Of a stretch of DNA of 64,000 nucleotides, positions 43,358 to 52,652 are shown one piece after another. The stretch is taken from positions 1,240,001 through 1,304,000 of the forward strand of contig NZ_CP139301.1 in assembly GCF_034092395.1 (NCBI RefSeq), written 5' to 3'. Made by a program: the position numbers and the translations under genes. The stretch is from Prochlorococcus sp. MIT 1307. Lineage in GTDB: Bacteria > Cyanobacteriota > Cyanobacteriia > PCC-6307 > Cyanobiaceae. Positions within the stretch are counted from its first letter, which is position 1; the number at the start of each line of letters is the position of its first letter. Under the pieces are notes generated by a model that saw only the letters and a list, made by a program, of their open reading frames with translations, searched no databases and was not told where the DNA came from.

Positions 43358-44425
43358 TTATTCACACCAATTTTTCATTTGCGAGTCAATCCATTGAAGC
43401 AAATCAAAGTTCGAAAAATTCCTAGCAAGTTTATAGTCAATACAAGCACCAAGATTATCTCCTAACTCTAACCTCGCTAAAGCTCTATTATAATAAGAAA
43501 TTGCATACTTTGGGTTGATACTTATTGCTTTATTAAAGTCATCAATTGCACCATCGACATCTCCTAATTTTTTTTTAGCATTTGCACGATTATTATATGA
43601 TTGAAAATAGTCAGGCTTTAATTTTATAGATTGATTAAAGTCATCAATCGCACCTTCATTATCTAATAATGCTTGACTCCTAACACTACCTCTATTGTAA
43701 TAGGCAATAGCACTATTAGGGTTAAGCCTGATCAACTCACTAAAATCATCAATCGCACCTTGATAATAACCTAAATTATTCTTAGCATTTCCACGGTTCT
43801 GATAAGCGCTGAAATAATTAGGTTTTAATTGTAATGCATTTGTATAATCAGCAATAGCGCCTTTATAATCTAAAAGTTCATACTTTAAATTTGCCAGTTT
43901 ACCAAAAGCAAGTGCATTAGTTGGGTTAAGCTGCAGAACCTTATTATAGTCATAATTGGCTCCTTTCAAATCACCTAAATCCTTCTTTATAATACCTCGA
44001 TTATAATAAGCAATCTCATAGTTAGGGTTAATTACTATTGCCTTAGTGTAATCAGAAGTAGCTCCTTTGTAATCACCTAATTTCTTCTTTGCATTACCGC
44101 GGTTATTATATGCTAGAGCATAAGTTGGATTTAATTCTATTGCTTTAGTAAAAGCATTAATTGCACCTTCCATATCTCCAATCCCTTTTCCTTTGGCAGT
44201 ACCTAAATTATAGTAAGCAAAGGAATTCTGCGGATCAACTTTTATTGCCTTATTAAAATCAATAATTGCAGATTTAAAATCACCTCGCTTTGCTTTTTCA
44301 ATGCCAGAGTTTATATATAACGAAGCATTCTGCGCATAAGCGACAGAACAGTAAGTTTGAAGTAGCAAAAGTATGAAAGAGAAAAGATATTTATTCGTCA
44401 AGACAGAAGATTTTAATAAAAACAT
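43358..44425 (-). CDS. Secreted tetratricopeptide-repeat protein
   Basis: I start at the ATG at 44425 (355 residues); a TTG at 44443 is possible. A signal peptide (about 1-30, ending SVAYA) is followed by about nine TPR units of 34 residues across the mature protein, each with the A(Y/F)xNRGxAKxxLGDxxGAIxDxxKA pattern (for example YNNRGNAKKKLGDYKGA). TPR proteins are scaffolds; this one lies in the periplasm or lumen. The DNA repeats match the protein repeats. The first unit reads SGIEKAKRGDFKSAIIDFNKAI. Confidence 0.88.
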   Translation of the reverse strand: MFLLKSSVLTNKYLFSFILLLLQTYCSVAYAQNASLYINSGIEKAKRGDFKSAIIDFNKAIKVDPQNSFAYYNLGTAKGKGIGDMEGAINAFTKAIELNPTYALAYNNRGNAKKKLGDYKGATSDYTKAIVINPNYEIAYYNRGIIKKDLGDLKGANYDYNKVLQLNPTNALAFGKLANLKYELLDYKGAIADYTNALQLKPNYFSAYQNRGNAKNNLGYYQGAIDDFSELIRLNPNSAIAYYNRGSVRSQALLDNEGAIDDFNQSIKLKPDYFQSYNNRANAKKKLGDVDGAIDDFNKAISINPKYAISYYNRALARLELGDNLGACIDYKLARNFSNFDLLQWIDSQMKNWCE

Positions 44426-44698
44426 TTTTAAAAACCAATTCAATAGACACGGTTAACTCATAATTCAAAGCTATTCCCATTAACGATTTCTAGATTAGTA
44501 GTCTAATGATTGAGTGGGATTAGCTTACCTACTATAGCGTAGAAGTATTTTCCTATCGCACAGGGACGCTATCTTCCAGCATCAGCACATATACCTCTTA
44601 TCAAGCTTTACAAATTAATTAATACTGGCAATGTCATAATCTCCTAATTAAACTTGTAGCCAAGCAAGCAAGGTCATTCCTAAAAATCAATTAATTGC

Positions 44699-44815
44699 AT
44701 GAATTGGCAATACAATTACTTTCCTCTAAAAGCAACGATAAGAGGTCGAAAATATATTCTATATAAAAGTCAAAAGATCATTACAAAAGAAGATATTTTG
44801 CTCTTCGAGCAATAG
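44699..44815 (+). CDS. Possible 38-residue protein
   Basis: ATG at 44699 to TAG at 44813-44815. The peptide is MNWQYNYFPLK..., then basic and hydrophobic residues (GRKYILYKSQKIITKED) and ends ILLFEQ. The charge and hydrophobic balance is protein-like, but there is no ribosome-binding site and the frame is short. It is the only frame I can propose in the 430-base gap between the TPR gene and guaA; the rest of the gap shows nothing recognisable. Confidence 0.35.
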   Translation: MNWQYNYFPLKATIRGRKYILYKSQKIITKEDILLFEQ

Positions 44816-44875
44816 CTAAAGCAATCCAAAAGAAAATTTCTTTGCTCCAAGAAAATAAAAATTAATTGATTGCTT

Positions 44876-46462
44876 TTATTCCCACTCAATCGTACCTGGC
44901 GGCTTACTTGTTATATCTAATACCACTCGATTTACCCCTTCAACCTCATTGACTATTCTATTAGAAATGCATTCTAAAGTTTCATAAGGCAAACGAGACC
45001 AGTCAGCTGTCATTCCATCTTCACTAGAGACACAACGAACTACAATTGGCCAGTCATAAGTGCGTTGATCACCCATAACTCCTACAGAGCAAACTGGTAG
45101 TAAAACAGCAAAAGCTTGCCAAACATCATTATAAAAACCAGCTTGTCGAATTTCCTCTCGAACAATTAAATCAGCATCTCTTAAACAATTAAGTTTTTGA
45201 TTCGTTACTTCACCAAGAATACGTATAGCCAGACCTGGCCCTGGAAAAGGATGCCTTCTTACTATTTCCTCTGGAAGACCTAAAGATCTACCAACCTTGC
45301 GAACCTCATCTTTAAATAATCGTCTCAGTGGCTCTACTAATTTAAATTGTAAATCCTTTGGCAAGCCACCAACATTATGGTGACTCTTTATCTTTACCGC
45401 TACTCTTTCACCTGTAGCAGGGTCAACATTAGTACCCGCACTCTCAATGACATCAGGGTAAAGAGTGCCTTGTGCAAGGTAATCAAAAGGGCCTAAACGA
45501 ACACTCTCTTCTTCAAAAACTCTTATAAACTCTGCTCCAATAACCTTTCTCTTCTCTTCAGGGTCTGTAATGCCTTGAAGTTTGTTGATAAATCTTTTAC
45601 GAGCATTAATATATTCAACATTAATATGAAACTGTTTATCAAAAAATTGCATAAGGAACTCAGGTTCCCCTTTGCGCATAAAGCCTTGATCGATAAACAT
45701 GCAAGTTAACTGATCTCCAATCGCCCTATGAAGGAGAAAAGCTAGGGTGGATGAATCAACTCCCCCTGATAAAGCAAGAAGCACCCTTTTCTGACCCACT
45801 TGAGCGCGAACCTGAGAAACAGCTTCGTCAATAAATGTCGTTGTAGTCCAATCTGGCCGACAACCACAAATTTCATAAACAAAATTTTTAATCAAGGTCA
45901 TGCCATGAGTCGAATGCACTACCTCAGGATGAAACTGAACACCATAAAGTCTCAGCTTTTCAGCAGCAATAGCTGCTTCAGCAGTATTGGCTGTATGTGC
46001 TAATCGAACAAACCCTTCAGGTAACTCTTTAACTGCATCTCCATGACTCATCCACATAGTTGAGCCATTAACAACTTTATTTAGCAATGAAGTTGAATCA
46101 TCAACTTGCAAAGGAGCCTTACCATATTCTGCTTTCCCCGAAGCAATATCCACAGCCCCGCCTAACTGATGGACCATTAACTGCATTCCATAACAAACTC
46201 CAAGAATAGGAATGCCCAAATTCCATATAGAAGGATCACAAAGCGGCGCTCCTGGGGCATACACAGAGTTTGGTCCCCCACTAAGAATGATTCCTTTCGG
46301 AGACAATTCCTGCAGTTCATTTGCAGAAGTTCGGTGACTCATCACCAAGGAAAAAACCTCAGTTTCCCTGATCCTTCTGGCAATTAGCTCGGAATACTGT
46401 GAACCAAAATCCAGGATGATAATTGTCGGTTTGCGCTGAGTATCCACAGAGAAAGAAGGCAT
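44876..46462 (-). CDS. guaA: GMP synthase (glutamine-hydrolysing)
   Basis: GuaA makes GMP from XMP and glutamine. Both domains are present in 528 residues: class-I glutamine amidotransferase with GVCYGMQ (nucleophile Cys) and QFHPEVVHS; then the ATP-pyrophosphatase with P-loop [14 protein letters not shown] and dimerisation domain to the end. The C-terminus [15 protein letters not shown] is the usual end of GuaA. ATG start at 46462. It is on the same strand as cbiD, 62 bases downstream of it. Confidence 0.97.
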   Translation of the reverse strand: MPSFSVDTQRKPTIIILDFGSQYSELIARRIRETEVFSLVMSHRTSANELQELSPKGIILSGGPNSVYAPGAPLCDPSIWNLGIPILGVCYGMQLMVHQLGGAVDIASGKAEYGKAPLQVDDSTSLLNKVVNGSTMWMSHGDAVKELPEGFVRLAHTANTAEAAIAAEKLRLYGVQFHPEVVHSTHGMTLIKNFVYEICGCRPDWTTTTFIDEAVSQVRAQVGQKRVLLALSGGVDSSTLAFLLHRAIGDQLTCMFIDQGFMRKGEPEFLMQFFDKQFHINVEYINARKRFINKLQGITDPEEKRKVIGAEFIRVFEEESVRLGPFDYLAQGTLYPDVIESAGTNVDPATGERVAVKIKSHHNVGGLPKDLQFKLVEPLRRLFKDEVRKVGRSLGLPEEIVRRHPFPGPGLAIRILGEVTNQKLNCLRDADLIVREEIRQAGFYNDVWQAFAVLLPVCSVGVMGDQRTYDWPIVVRCVSSEDGMTADWSRLPYETLECISNRIVNEVEGVNRVVLDITSKPPGTIEWE

Positions 46463-46524
46463 ATGAACAAAAGAACGCGTTCAATAAAAATTTAAGAACA
46501 TTCAGACTAGAGAAGAAATCAAAT

Positions 46525-47730
46525 CTACTTCTCGAGAGTCACCCCTAAAACATCAAGCTGTTGACATCCACAAGGTCCAGCCCATCGTATTTGGCGCTGA
46601 CGATCAAATAATGCTGCTCCTATCTCCATAGGCCATGAGCCGTAACGAGCAACATAAGCATTACTTCTTTGCTCAACAACCAATGCAACCCTGTCCCAAA
46701 GGTTTTGAGCAAATTCTGGTTCAGTCAATTCCAAACTCAATAAAGCTGCCTCTACCGAAGCTGCCTCACCAATGGATTGAATCAAGTGCAATGGAATTCG
46801 CTCAGCCACAGCTAAAGCTGTAAGCACTTCTAATCGTCCATCAGCCAAATGATGATGTGTATGAAAAATTCCACCTGCAAGCTTTACCAACTTGCCGTGA
46901 TAGCCCAATAACAAAAGTTTTTTTACTCCAGACTCAGCAGCAACTATTAACAGCGGTCCCACCCAATTACCAACTTTCAGAATTTGTGTAGGAGAAAAAC
47001 CTAGCTTCAAAGCCAAATCAAAACCATTTTCCCCAATCACAAATATGAAAACGTCAGCGAAATTTGAAACAGCACACTTAGAGCGAAGTGACTCGATAGT
47101 GCTTTGCAATTGTTCAGGAGAAGCACTTATTTGAGCCTCTGCTTGTGTCCCTATAAGTGCAAGGCCCTCAACCACTCCAAAAGCCTCATTACTAGTTCGT
47201 TTTGCTAACTCACGCCCTGCGGGAAAAACAATCTCTACTCTCAAAGTATGCCCAGTGGGCACCAAAGATCGCAAATTGCAATGCAATAACTCCCGTGCAA
47301 AGCCAGATAAACAAAGGTCACCAGTGGACTCATGTTTACCTACACCCATACCTGCAACAAGCTTTAACCACGAATCAGAAAAAGAGTCGGGCAATCCATC
47401 TGTGTCTTCAGGCTTTTGCTGTAATTTCACACATGCCCAAATTTCTAAATTCCTTGTTATGTCAAGCCCTTTATGAGAATCGGCATAGCTAATGCCAATC
47501 GCTTGGTTACCCCCAGCAATTAATGCAGCAGAGCTCACAGGAACAGTTAATGATTCCTTTCGATCAGGCAAAACAATAGTTAGTGATGGCAAGAACTGCT
47601 GACCAACCAACACTTGAGTTGCAGCCTTTGCAGCAGCTGTGACCCATACAGGCAGAGTTAAGCCGCTAGAGCCAGAAGACAAATTGACGATAAAAGGAAC
47701 CTGCTCAGTTAGTTTTTTAGGATGACGCAT
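46525..47730 (-). CDS. cbiD: Cobalt-precorrin-5B C(1)-methyltransferase
   Basis: CbiD adds a methyl at C1 in anaerobic corrin-ring (B12) synthesis. The 401-residue protein from the ATG at 47730 (MRHPKKL) has SSGSSGLTLPVWVTAAAKAA, PAGRELAKRTSNEAFGVVEGLALIGT and LLLGYHGKLVKLAGGIFHTHHHLADGR, the last typical of the family. The longer frame to 47784 would run into the divergent aminotransferase gene. The start codons of the two genes are adjacent (47730 and 47732), so the promoters must overlap the opposite coding sequences. Confidence 0.93.
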   Translation of the reverse strand: MRHPKKLTEQVPFIVNLSSGSSGLTLPVWVTAAAKAATQVLVGQQFLPSLTIVLPDRKESLTVPVSSAALIAGGNQAIGISYADSHKGLDITRNLEIWACVKLQQKPEDTDGLPDSFSDSWLKLVAGMGVGKHESTGDLCLSGFARELLHCNLRSLVPTGHTLRVEIVFPAGRELAKRTSNEAFGVVEGLALIGTQAEAQISASPEQLQSTIESLRSKCAVSNFADVFIFVIGENGFDLALKLGFSPTQILKVGNWVGPLLIVAAESGVKKLLLLGYHGKLVKLAGGIFHTHHHLADGRLEVLTALAVAERIPLHLIQSIGEAASVEAALLSLELTEPEFAQNLWDRVALVVEQRSNAYVARYGSWPMEIGAALFDRQRQIRWAGPCGCQQLDVLGVTLEK

Positions 47731-47731
47731 T

Positions 47732-48895
47732 ATGAATCCCTTGACCATGCAGGACAAACTCACCCTGATGATCCCGGGACCCACACCAGTACCAGAAAAA
47801 GTCCTCAGAGCATTAGGTAAGCACCCAATTGGACATCGCAGTAAAGAATTTCAATCAATAGTTAGCCATACTTCCGAACAACTCAAATGGTTGCATCAAA
47901 CCAATAATGAAGTGCTAACAATCACTGGTAGTGGCACTGCCGCGATGGAGGCAGGAATAATCAATACTTTGAGCCGTGGGGCCAAAGTGCTTTGTGGAGA
48001 TAATGGAAAATTTGGAGAAAGATGGGTAAAAGTTGCAAAAGCTTTCGGACTCCAGGTTGAAGTGGTGAAAGCAGAATGGGGGTGTCCACTAGATCCTGAA
48101 AAGTTTCAAACAGCTCTGAATGAAGATAAAAATAAAGAAATTCAAGCAGTAATTCTCACTCACTCTGAAACATCAACAGGTGTAATCAACGATCTGCAAA
48201 CAATCAGCAAATATGTGCAAACTCACGGCCGTGCAATCACAATCGCTGATTGTGTCACGAGTCTTGGTGCTTGCAATGTTCCCATGGACGAATGGGGCCT
48301 AGATGTTGTTGCATCAGGATCGCAAAAGGGCTACATGATTCCTCCAGGTCTCAGCTTCATTGCAATGAGCGAAAGAGCTTGGCAAGCACAACAAACTTCA
48401 GATCTCCCAAAGTTTTACCTCGATTTAGAGCCTTATCGAAAAACAGCTGCAAACAACAGCAATCCTTTTACTCCAGCAGTCAATCTCTACTTCGCTTTGG
48501 AAGCGGCATTAGAAATGATGCAAGAAGAAGGATTAGAAGCAATATTTACTCGGCATGCTCGACACCGGTCTGCAACTCAAGCTGGTATTAAAGCAATGGG
48601 ACTTACCCTTTTTGCAAAAGAAGGTCACGGTAGTCCAGCCATTACTGCAGTTTTGCCAGAAAGAATTGATTCAGAAACAATAAGGAAAATTGTCAAGCAA
48701 AAGTTTGACATTCTCTTAGCTGGTGGACAAGATCATTTAAAAGGAAAAATCTTCAGAATTGGACATCTAGGCTTTGTTAGCGATCGAGATGTCCTAACAG
48801 CAATCTCATCAATTGAAGCAAGCCTCCAATCTCTTAATCTCCTAACTACTCCAATGGGAGCTGGAGTAGCAGCAGCAGCGAAAATTCTTCAATAG
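47732..48895 (+). CDS. Serine-glyoxylate/alanine-glyoxylate aminotransferase family
   Basis: 387 residues (ATG at 47732; the ATG at 47747, MQDKLTLMIPGPTPVPEKVL, is an equally likely start since the family begins there). PLP-dependent class V fold: GSGTAAMEAGI, HSETSTGV, and SGSQKGYMIPPGLSF with the PLP lysine. Such enzymes interconvert glyoxylate and amino acids; in cyanobacteria they serve photorespiration or serine metabolism. The C-terminus is intact. It ends 46 bases before a tRNA-Gly gene. Confidence 0.9.
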   Translation: MNPLTMQDKLTLMIPGPTPVPEKVLRALGKHPIGHRSKEFQSIVSHTSEQLKWLHQTNNEVLTITGSGTAAMEAGIINTLSRGAKVLCGDNGKFGERWVKVAKAFGLQVEVVKAEWGCPLDPEKFQTALNEDKNKEIQAVILTHSETSTGVINDLQTISKYVQTHGRAITIADCVTSLGACNVPMDEWGLDVVASGSQKGYMIPPGLSFIAMSERAWQAQQTSDLPKFYLDLEPYRKTAANNSNPFTPAVNLYFALEAALEMMQEEGLEAIFTRHARHRSATQAGIKAMGLTLFAKEGHGSPAITAVLPERIDSETIRKIVKQKFDILLAGGQDHLKGKIFRIGHLGFVSDRDVLTAISSIEASLQSLNLLTTPMGAGVAAAAKILQ

Positions 48896-48941
48896 AATCT
48901 TGATGCAATATCAAAGAAAAATAAATTAGAATATTTGAAAT

Positions 48942-49013
48942 GCGGGTGTAATTCAGCGGTAGAATGTCAGCTTCCCAAGCTGAACGTCGCCGGTTCGAGT
49001 CCGGTCACCCGCT
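48942..49013 (+). tRNA. tRNA-Gly (anticodon CCC)
   Basis: Cloverleaf: acceptor GCGGGTG pairs with CACCCGC at 49006-49012; discriminator T. The anticodon arm TCAGC-TTCCCAA-GCTGA gives anticodon CCC, which reads GGG. The T arm is CCGG-TTCGAGT-CCGG. No CCA is encoded. I see no copy of its 3' end elsewhere, so this tRNA does not appear to be an integration site here. Confidence 0.95.
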
Positions 49014-49153
49014 TCTTAAAAAATTATTGATCATAGTTAATAGATATTTTGACATGATTTATTAAGCCCTAACAATCATCTAGAAGGACATTTAAAGTAT
49101 TACTTGAAAGGTAAAAAACGCCAACAAAAATTAATCCAATTCAAACAATAACT

Positions 49154-49342
49154 TTATCTCGGTTTTATTAGTTGCAAAACTTGTGGGCCAATTACACCTG
49201 CTCTTCTTTCTTGATCAAGGGCTTTAAGAATTAAAGTAGCTGCAGCTTTTAAATCACCTGCTTCGGCATGTATGCAAGCAGATTCAAAGAATTTAAGAGC
49301 TGTTTTTAAAAAAGCCTCACGTTTCGTATGCGAAGCGTTCAT
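49154..49342 (-). CDS. 62-residue helical protein, unknown
   Basis: ATG at 49342. The sequence is mainly helical: REAFLKTALKFFESACIHAEAGDLKAAATLILKALDQERRAGVIGPQVLQLIKPR. A TPR-like helix pair (FESACIHAEAGDLKAAATLILKAL) is visible. No signal peptide. It is convergent with the tRNA-Gly gene upstream and stands alone. Confidence 0.7.
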   Translation of the reverse strand: MNASHTKREAFLKTALKFFESACIHAEAGDLKAAATLILKALDQERRAGVIGPQVLQLIKPR

Positions 49343-49510
49343 TTTGGTGATCTCACAATAAAACTAGTTGTCTGATTACCTATCTTTGAAAGGTCATTAG
49401 ATTAAATATTAACGCAATTTGGCTTGTAAAGCAGTCTTTAAATAAACAATAATCCAATTTGACAAAATAAATATTGATTATTTAAAGAAAAAAATTCAAG
49501 TGACTGGCAA

Positions 49511-49756
49511 CTAAATTTTAGCACCTAAAGCTACAAAGTCCTGATGCAACAAAAGAAAACTCTGCTCATCACCACTAATCTGAGCAAAAAGCCAAAGGAA
49601 ATACAAGCTTCTCAAAATAATTGTCACTATAAAAAAACCATGCGTTGAGTGTTGTGACTTACTAAAAGAAGGCCCTGCATCTTTCTGAATTTTTAATAGA
49701 ACAGTTCTCTGATCCCTTTCACAAGCAAATAGGTCCCAATTTTGTTCGCACACCAC
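49511..49756 (-). CDS. 81-residue protein, doubtful
   Basis: GTG start at 49756. A hydrophobic stretch (HGFFIVTIILRSLYFLWLF, about 40-58) could be a membrane helix. No family, no strong ribosome-binding site. Its start overlaps by one base the stop codon (TAG, 49756-49758) of a second open frame on the same strand (49756-49890), so the two could be read in tandem or both be decayed. Confidence 0.4.
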   Translation of the reverse strand: MVCEQNWDLFACERDQRTVLLKIQKDAGPSFSKSQHSTHGFFIVTIILRSLYFLWLFAQISGDEQSFLLLHQDFVALGAKI

Positions 49757-49890
49757 TATTGCACATGAGGATGGCTATCTTTTGCGTCACTTTTTAAATG
49801 CTCTTGGCATTCTATTAACAACTTTTCGACTCCATCTAATATTTCGATTTCTTCTAGTGAGCTGTGTTTTTTACTGGATTTAACTACAAC
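49756..49890 (-). other. Protein-like open frame lacking a start codon
   Basis: The frame from 49890 to TAG at 49756-49758 reads 44 protein-like codons (SLEEIEILDGVEKLLIECQEH, LKSDAKDSHPHVQ), bounded upstream by an in-frame TGA, with no ATG, GTG or early TTG. It may be a gene broken at its start or one using another start. The rest of this 370-base gap (49891-50130) shows nothing. Confidence 0.35.
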
Positions 49891-50130
49891 TCAATTAACT
49901 CCAAACTTTGCAAATCAATTAGGACCCTTATATATCAAGACTACTAGAGAACTCTTAACAATATGCTTCACTTAGTAAAATCCCCAGAAAGTACAGTTCA
50001 CAACTAGGTATCAAGGAAATTATTTTTACTGATTAGACTATGCTCAATAAATAAGAGAAAGTTACCCTTGGAGCTAAGCATTTCCTAATAAAGGCCTGGA
50101 CACAGACTAATCAATCGATAATTTATAAAA

Positions 50131-50556
50131 ATGCTTCCTTTTAAGGCCATGGCCAAAAATAAACGTCTAATCTTATTGCCCCTCACAACAATAGGAATGC
50201 TTGTAACAAGCTGCTTAGGGCTTGCTACCTATGCAGCACCAGCTGACGTTGGGAGCAAAGGAGCCAATGTTTACTGCTTTATGCGAAATAGTGGAAACAG
50301 CCACTCAGTAAGCTGGGAAGCAGCTTATCAAATTATCAAACGTCAAAAAAGTAGTTTATTTAAAACCTCACCTAAACATGCTGCTGTAATGATTACTGAA
50401 ACAGTAGTTCAAAATCCAGATATATATAAAAATTGTGGTGCATATCTAGGAGATCTTTATGGATCAACGAATTTAAATTCTATCCCAGAAGAAACACCAC
50501 CAGAAACAAAAGAGACTCCATCAGAAATTAAAAAAGGTGATCGATATAGCTATTAA
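50131..50556 (+). CDS. Secreted protein with Pro/Glu tail, unknown
   Basis: 141 residues from the ATG at 50131; a second ATG at 50149 (MAKNKRLILL) is the more usual signal-peptide start. The leader (LLPLTTIGMLVTSCLGLATYA) is followed by a domain with CFMRNSGNSHSVSWEAAYQIIKRQ and YKNCGAYLGDLY, with two cysteines, then a Pro/Glu/Thr-rich tail. Probably periplasmic or lumenal. Family unknown to me, though the layout resembles a conserved cyanobacterial group. The next gene overlaps its end. Confidence 0.7.
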   Translation: MLPFKAMAKNKRLILLPLTTIGMLVTSCLGLATYAAPADVGSKGANVYCFMRNSGNSHSVSWEAAYQIIKRQKSSLFKTSPKHAAVMITETVVQNPDIYKNCGAYLGDLYGSTNLNSIPEETPPETKETPSEIKKGDRYSY

Positions 50557-50923
50557 TTATCGCTTCTTTGCAAAATTTATTCTTTTCACTTTAAGTGTTT
50601 CTAGTTTTAGCTGCATGTTAAAAACTGATGAAGATGAAGCATATTTAAAGTCAGAAGTTAATATTGGTTCCTGTTTGGAATCTCTTGATGGGAGAAAGCT
50701 CCAAAAAGGAATTGACACTTGCTCTAAAGTAATTGAGAAATTCCCCAATAATGCTACTGCTCTTAGTGAAAGATCCTTACTATATACTATCAATGGTCAA
50801 AATACTCTGGCATGCTTAGACATCAAAAAGGCATTAAAGATAATTCAAGATGAAAAGTTAAGTATAGATCCGTTAGTAAAATATCAAAGCCAAATCCGTC
50901 ATAATTCTTGCAAGAAACGATAA
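50537..50923 (+). CDS. TPR-like secreted or lipoprotein, unknown
   Basis: 128 residues from a GTG at 50537, overlapping the previous gene by 20 bases. The first ~30 residues hold a hydrophobic leader ending in VSSFSCM, where the Cys could be a lipid attachment site (a weak lipobox). The rest has a TPR-like helical pair (KGIDTCSKVIEKFPNNATALSERSLLYTINGQNTLACLDIKKAL). It overlaps the end of the helicase gene on the other strand by 25 bases. The overlap suggests co-expression with the secreted protein before it. Confidence 0.6.
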   Translation: MIDIAINYRFFAKFILFTLSVSSFSCMLKTDEDEAYLKSEVNIGSCLESLDGRKLQKGIDTCSKVIEKFPNNATALSERSLLYTINGQNTLACLDIKKALKIIQDEKLSIDPLVKYQSQIRHNSCKKR

Positions 50924-52467
50924 GTTAGCTTAGAAAAAGGCAGCTCCTTATCTATTTCAGTATTCATTAAGAAATCAATATTTCGAGCCTTATTCGTTAA
51001 TAACTTATCTACCAAATCATCAGCTGGACCCAACTTAAACCAATGACTAATCAAATGACCATTCATGCCAATCCGATGACAACGGTCCTCTGCCTGAACC
51101 ACATCACCCGGTGTCCAAGGCCTTTCAAGTAAAATGACATGCCTTGCACGATGTAATGTATATCCGAGTCCACCAGTACAATAAGTTGTTAGTATCAAAT
51201 TTTCTTCTCCTTTCTGAAAAGAATTAACTGCAGATTCTCTTTCTTCTAAAGACGTTTTTCCAGTCAACAAGACTCCACCTAAATAATTATTTAGCAATTC
51301 CAAAGGTTTAATAAAGCTACTAAATAGTACTATTGCATTACCTCTTTTGATTAACTCTTCTGTAAAATTACTAACACTTGGTAATTTAAATTCGGCAGAT
51401 ATCTGTCTTAAAGCTGATAAAATTACCAATGACTCAGAATCAGATTTAACTAAACCTTTTTGTACTCGACTTCTATATTCATCGAGTACTAAAGATAATC
51501 GATGCTCAAAACCTCTTGCCTCAGAAGCTGAAAGACTTATGAAATGTTCTTCCCTAATCTTTGGAGGCAATCCAAAACATCCATCCTTACATCTATTCAA
51601 AACTAATGGTCTAATTAATTTTCTTAATTCCTGCATATTGCTCGCACCAGAACAATCCCAAATTCGATGAGCTCCATGCTCTCGCCAATGACCTTGACAA
51701 AAATTTTCCTCGAAAGCACGCTGATCCTCTCCTAACGGATGATTCATAGCAGCCAATAAAGGGTAAAGCTCAATAGGTCGACCATTTTTAATAGGAGTTC
51801 CCGTCAGCATCCAAATAGCTCTCAAACAAGGATGACGAGCAAGTCTCAACAAATGTTGAGTTCGTTTTGACTTTAAAGACTTTGCAAAATGTGCCTCATC
51901 TACAACTAGCAAAGTTCCAACTGGAGGCAAATTGTGCGGTAAAGCCGCCCAACTATGCAAATCAATCTCTAAATCAAGTGCATTAGCTTCATTGAGCCAA
52001 TGAGAATGCAACCCAGCTGGAGCAACAACCATTACACGGACACCTGCAACAAGAGCCATCGCTCTGGCTGCTAGCAATGCCGTAAGAGTTTTTCCTAACC
52101 CCATCTCATCAGCAAGTAAAGCTCCCCTTCTTGCCAAAAGCCAACGTGCACCGACTTGTTGATGAGGGAAAGGACTTCTCCCATCTCTCAAAACACTATC
52201 GAGAGCTGCATTGGCTACCAACTCACGATGAGGAGGCAAAGGCGGTAAAGGATATTGAAACCAATGCACCCAATCAGCAAGGTCTTGTTTAATTTCAAAC
52301 CGACTACCTAAAAGATCTATCAAAGCCTTCGCGGCAGATAGAGGAAACTCCCAACCTGTCTTAATTCCACGCCAGCAACCTCGAGGTTTTATTTTTTGGA
52401 GTTGTGCCTGAGTAACAGCATCAAAAGGAAAAGAAACCTTTATCAGCCCTGAAGAAGTTAAACACAA
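50899..52467 (-). CDS. SNF2-family helicase with N-terminal HARP-like domain (SMARCAL1-type)
   Basis: 522 residues (TTG start at 52467). The N-terminal ~65 residues (FPFDAVTQAQLQKIKPRGCWRGIKTGWEFPLSAAKAL) resemble the HARP domain of SMARCAL1/ZRANB3-type annealing helicases. The motor: LLADEMGLGKTLTALL (Walker A), VVDEAHFAKSL (DEAH box), LTGTPIKN, then the second lobe with TTYCTGGLGYTLHRARHVILLERPW and QAEDRCHRIGM. Such enzymes reanneal or remodel forked DNA. An HNH nuclease gene is divergent from it with 185 bases between. Both activities on one protein are known in ZRANB3, so joint function is plausible inference. Confidence 0.88.
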   Translation of the reverse strand: MCLTSSGLIKVSFPFDAVTQAQLQKIKPRGCWRGIKTGWEFPLSAAKALIDLLGSRFEIKQDLADWVHWFQYPLPPLPPHRELVANAALDSVLRDGRSPFPHQQVGARWLLARRGALLADEMGLGKTLTALLAARAMALVAGVRVMVVAPAGLHSHWLNEANALDLEIDLHSWAALPHNLPPVGTLLVVDEAHFAKSLKSKRTQHLLRLARHPCLRAIWMLTGTPIKNGRPIELYPLLAAMNHPLGEDQRAFEENFCQGHWREHGAHRIWDCSGASNMQELRKLIRPLVLNRCKDGCFGLPPKIREEHFISLSASEARGFEHRLSLVLDEYRSRVQKGLVKSDSESLVILSALRQISAEFKLPSVSNFTEELIKRGNAIVLFSSFIKPLELLNNYLGGVLLTGKTSLEERESAVNSFQKGEENLILTTYCTGGLGYTLHRARHVILLERPWTPGDVVQAEDRCHRIGMNGHLISHWFKLGPADDLVDKLLTNKARNIDFLMNTEIDKELPFSKLTYRFLQEL

Positions 52468-52652
52468 ATAACAACTAGAAACTGCTTCGCTCCTTAAATT
52501 TAAAAATTAAACTAATTGAATATTAATTTACTTGAAACCATTTGTAATTTTTTGGAGATTACAAAAACATTGAAAATAATGGACCAATGCATCCTTAAAA
52601 ACATTGACGAGATTTTAAGGCGCGGCAAACTGCTACTAACCGAGACACTCCG

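Noticed and set aside
48942-49013. tRNA-Gly as an integration site for the downstream small genes
   Set aside because: No copy of the tRNA 3' end is found downstream and no integrase is nearby.
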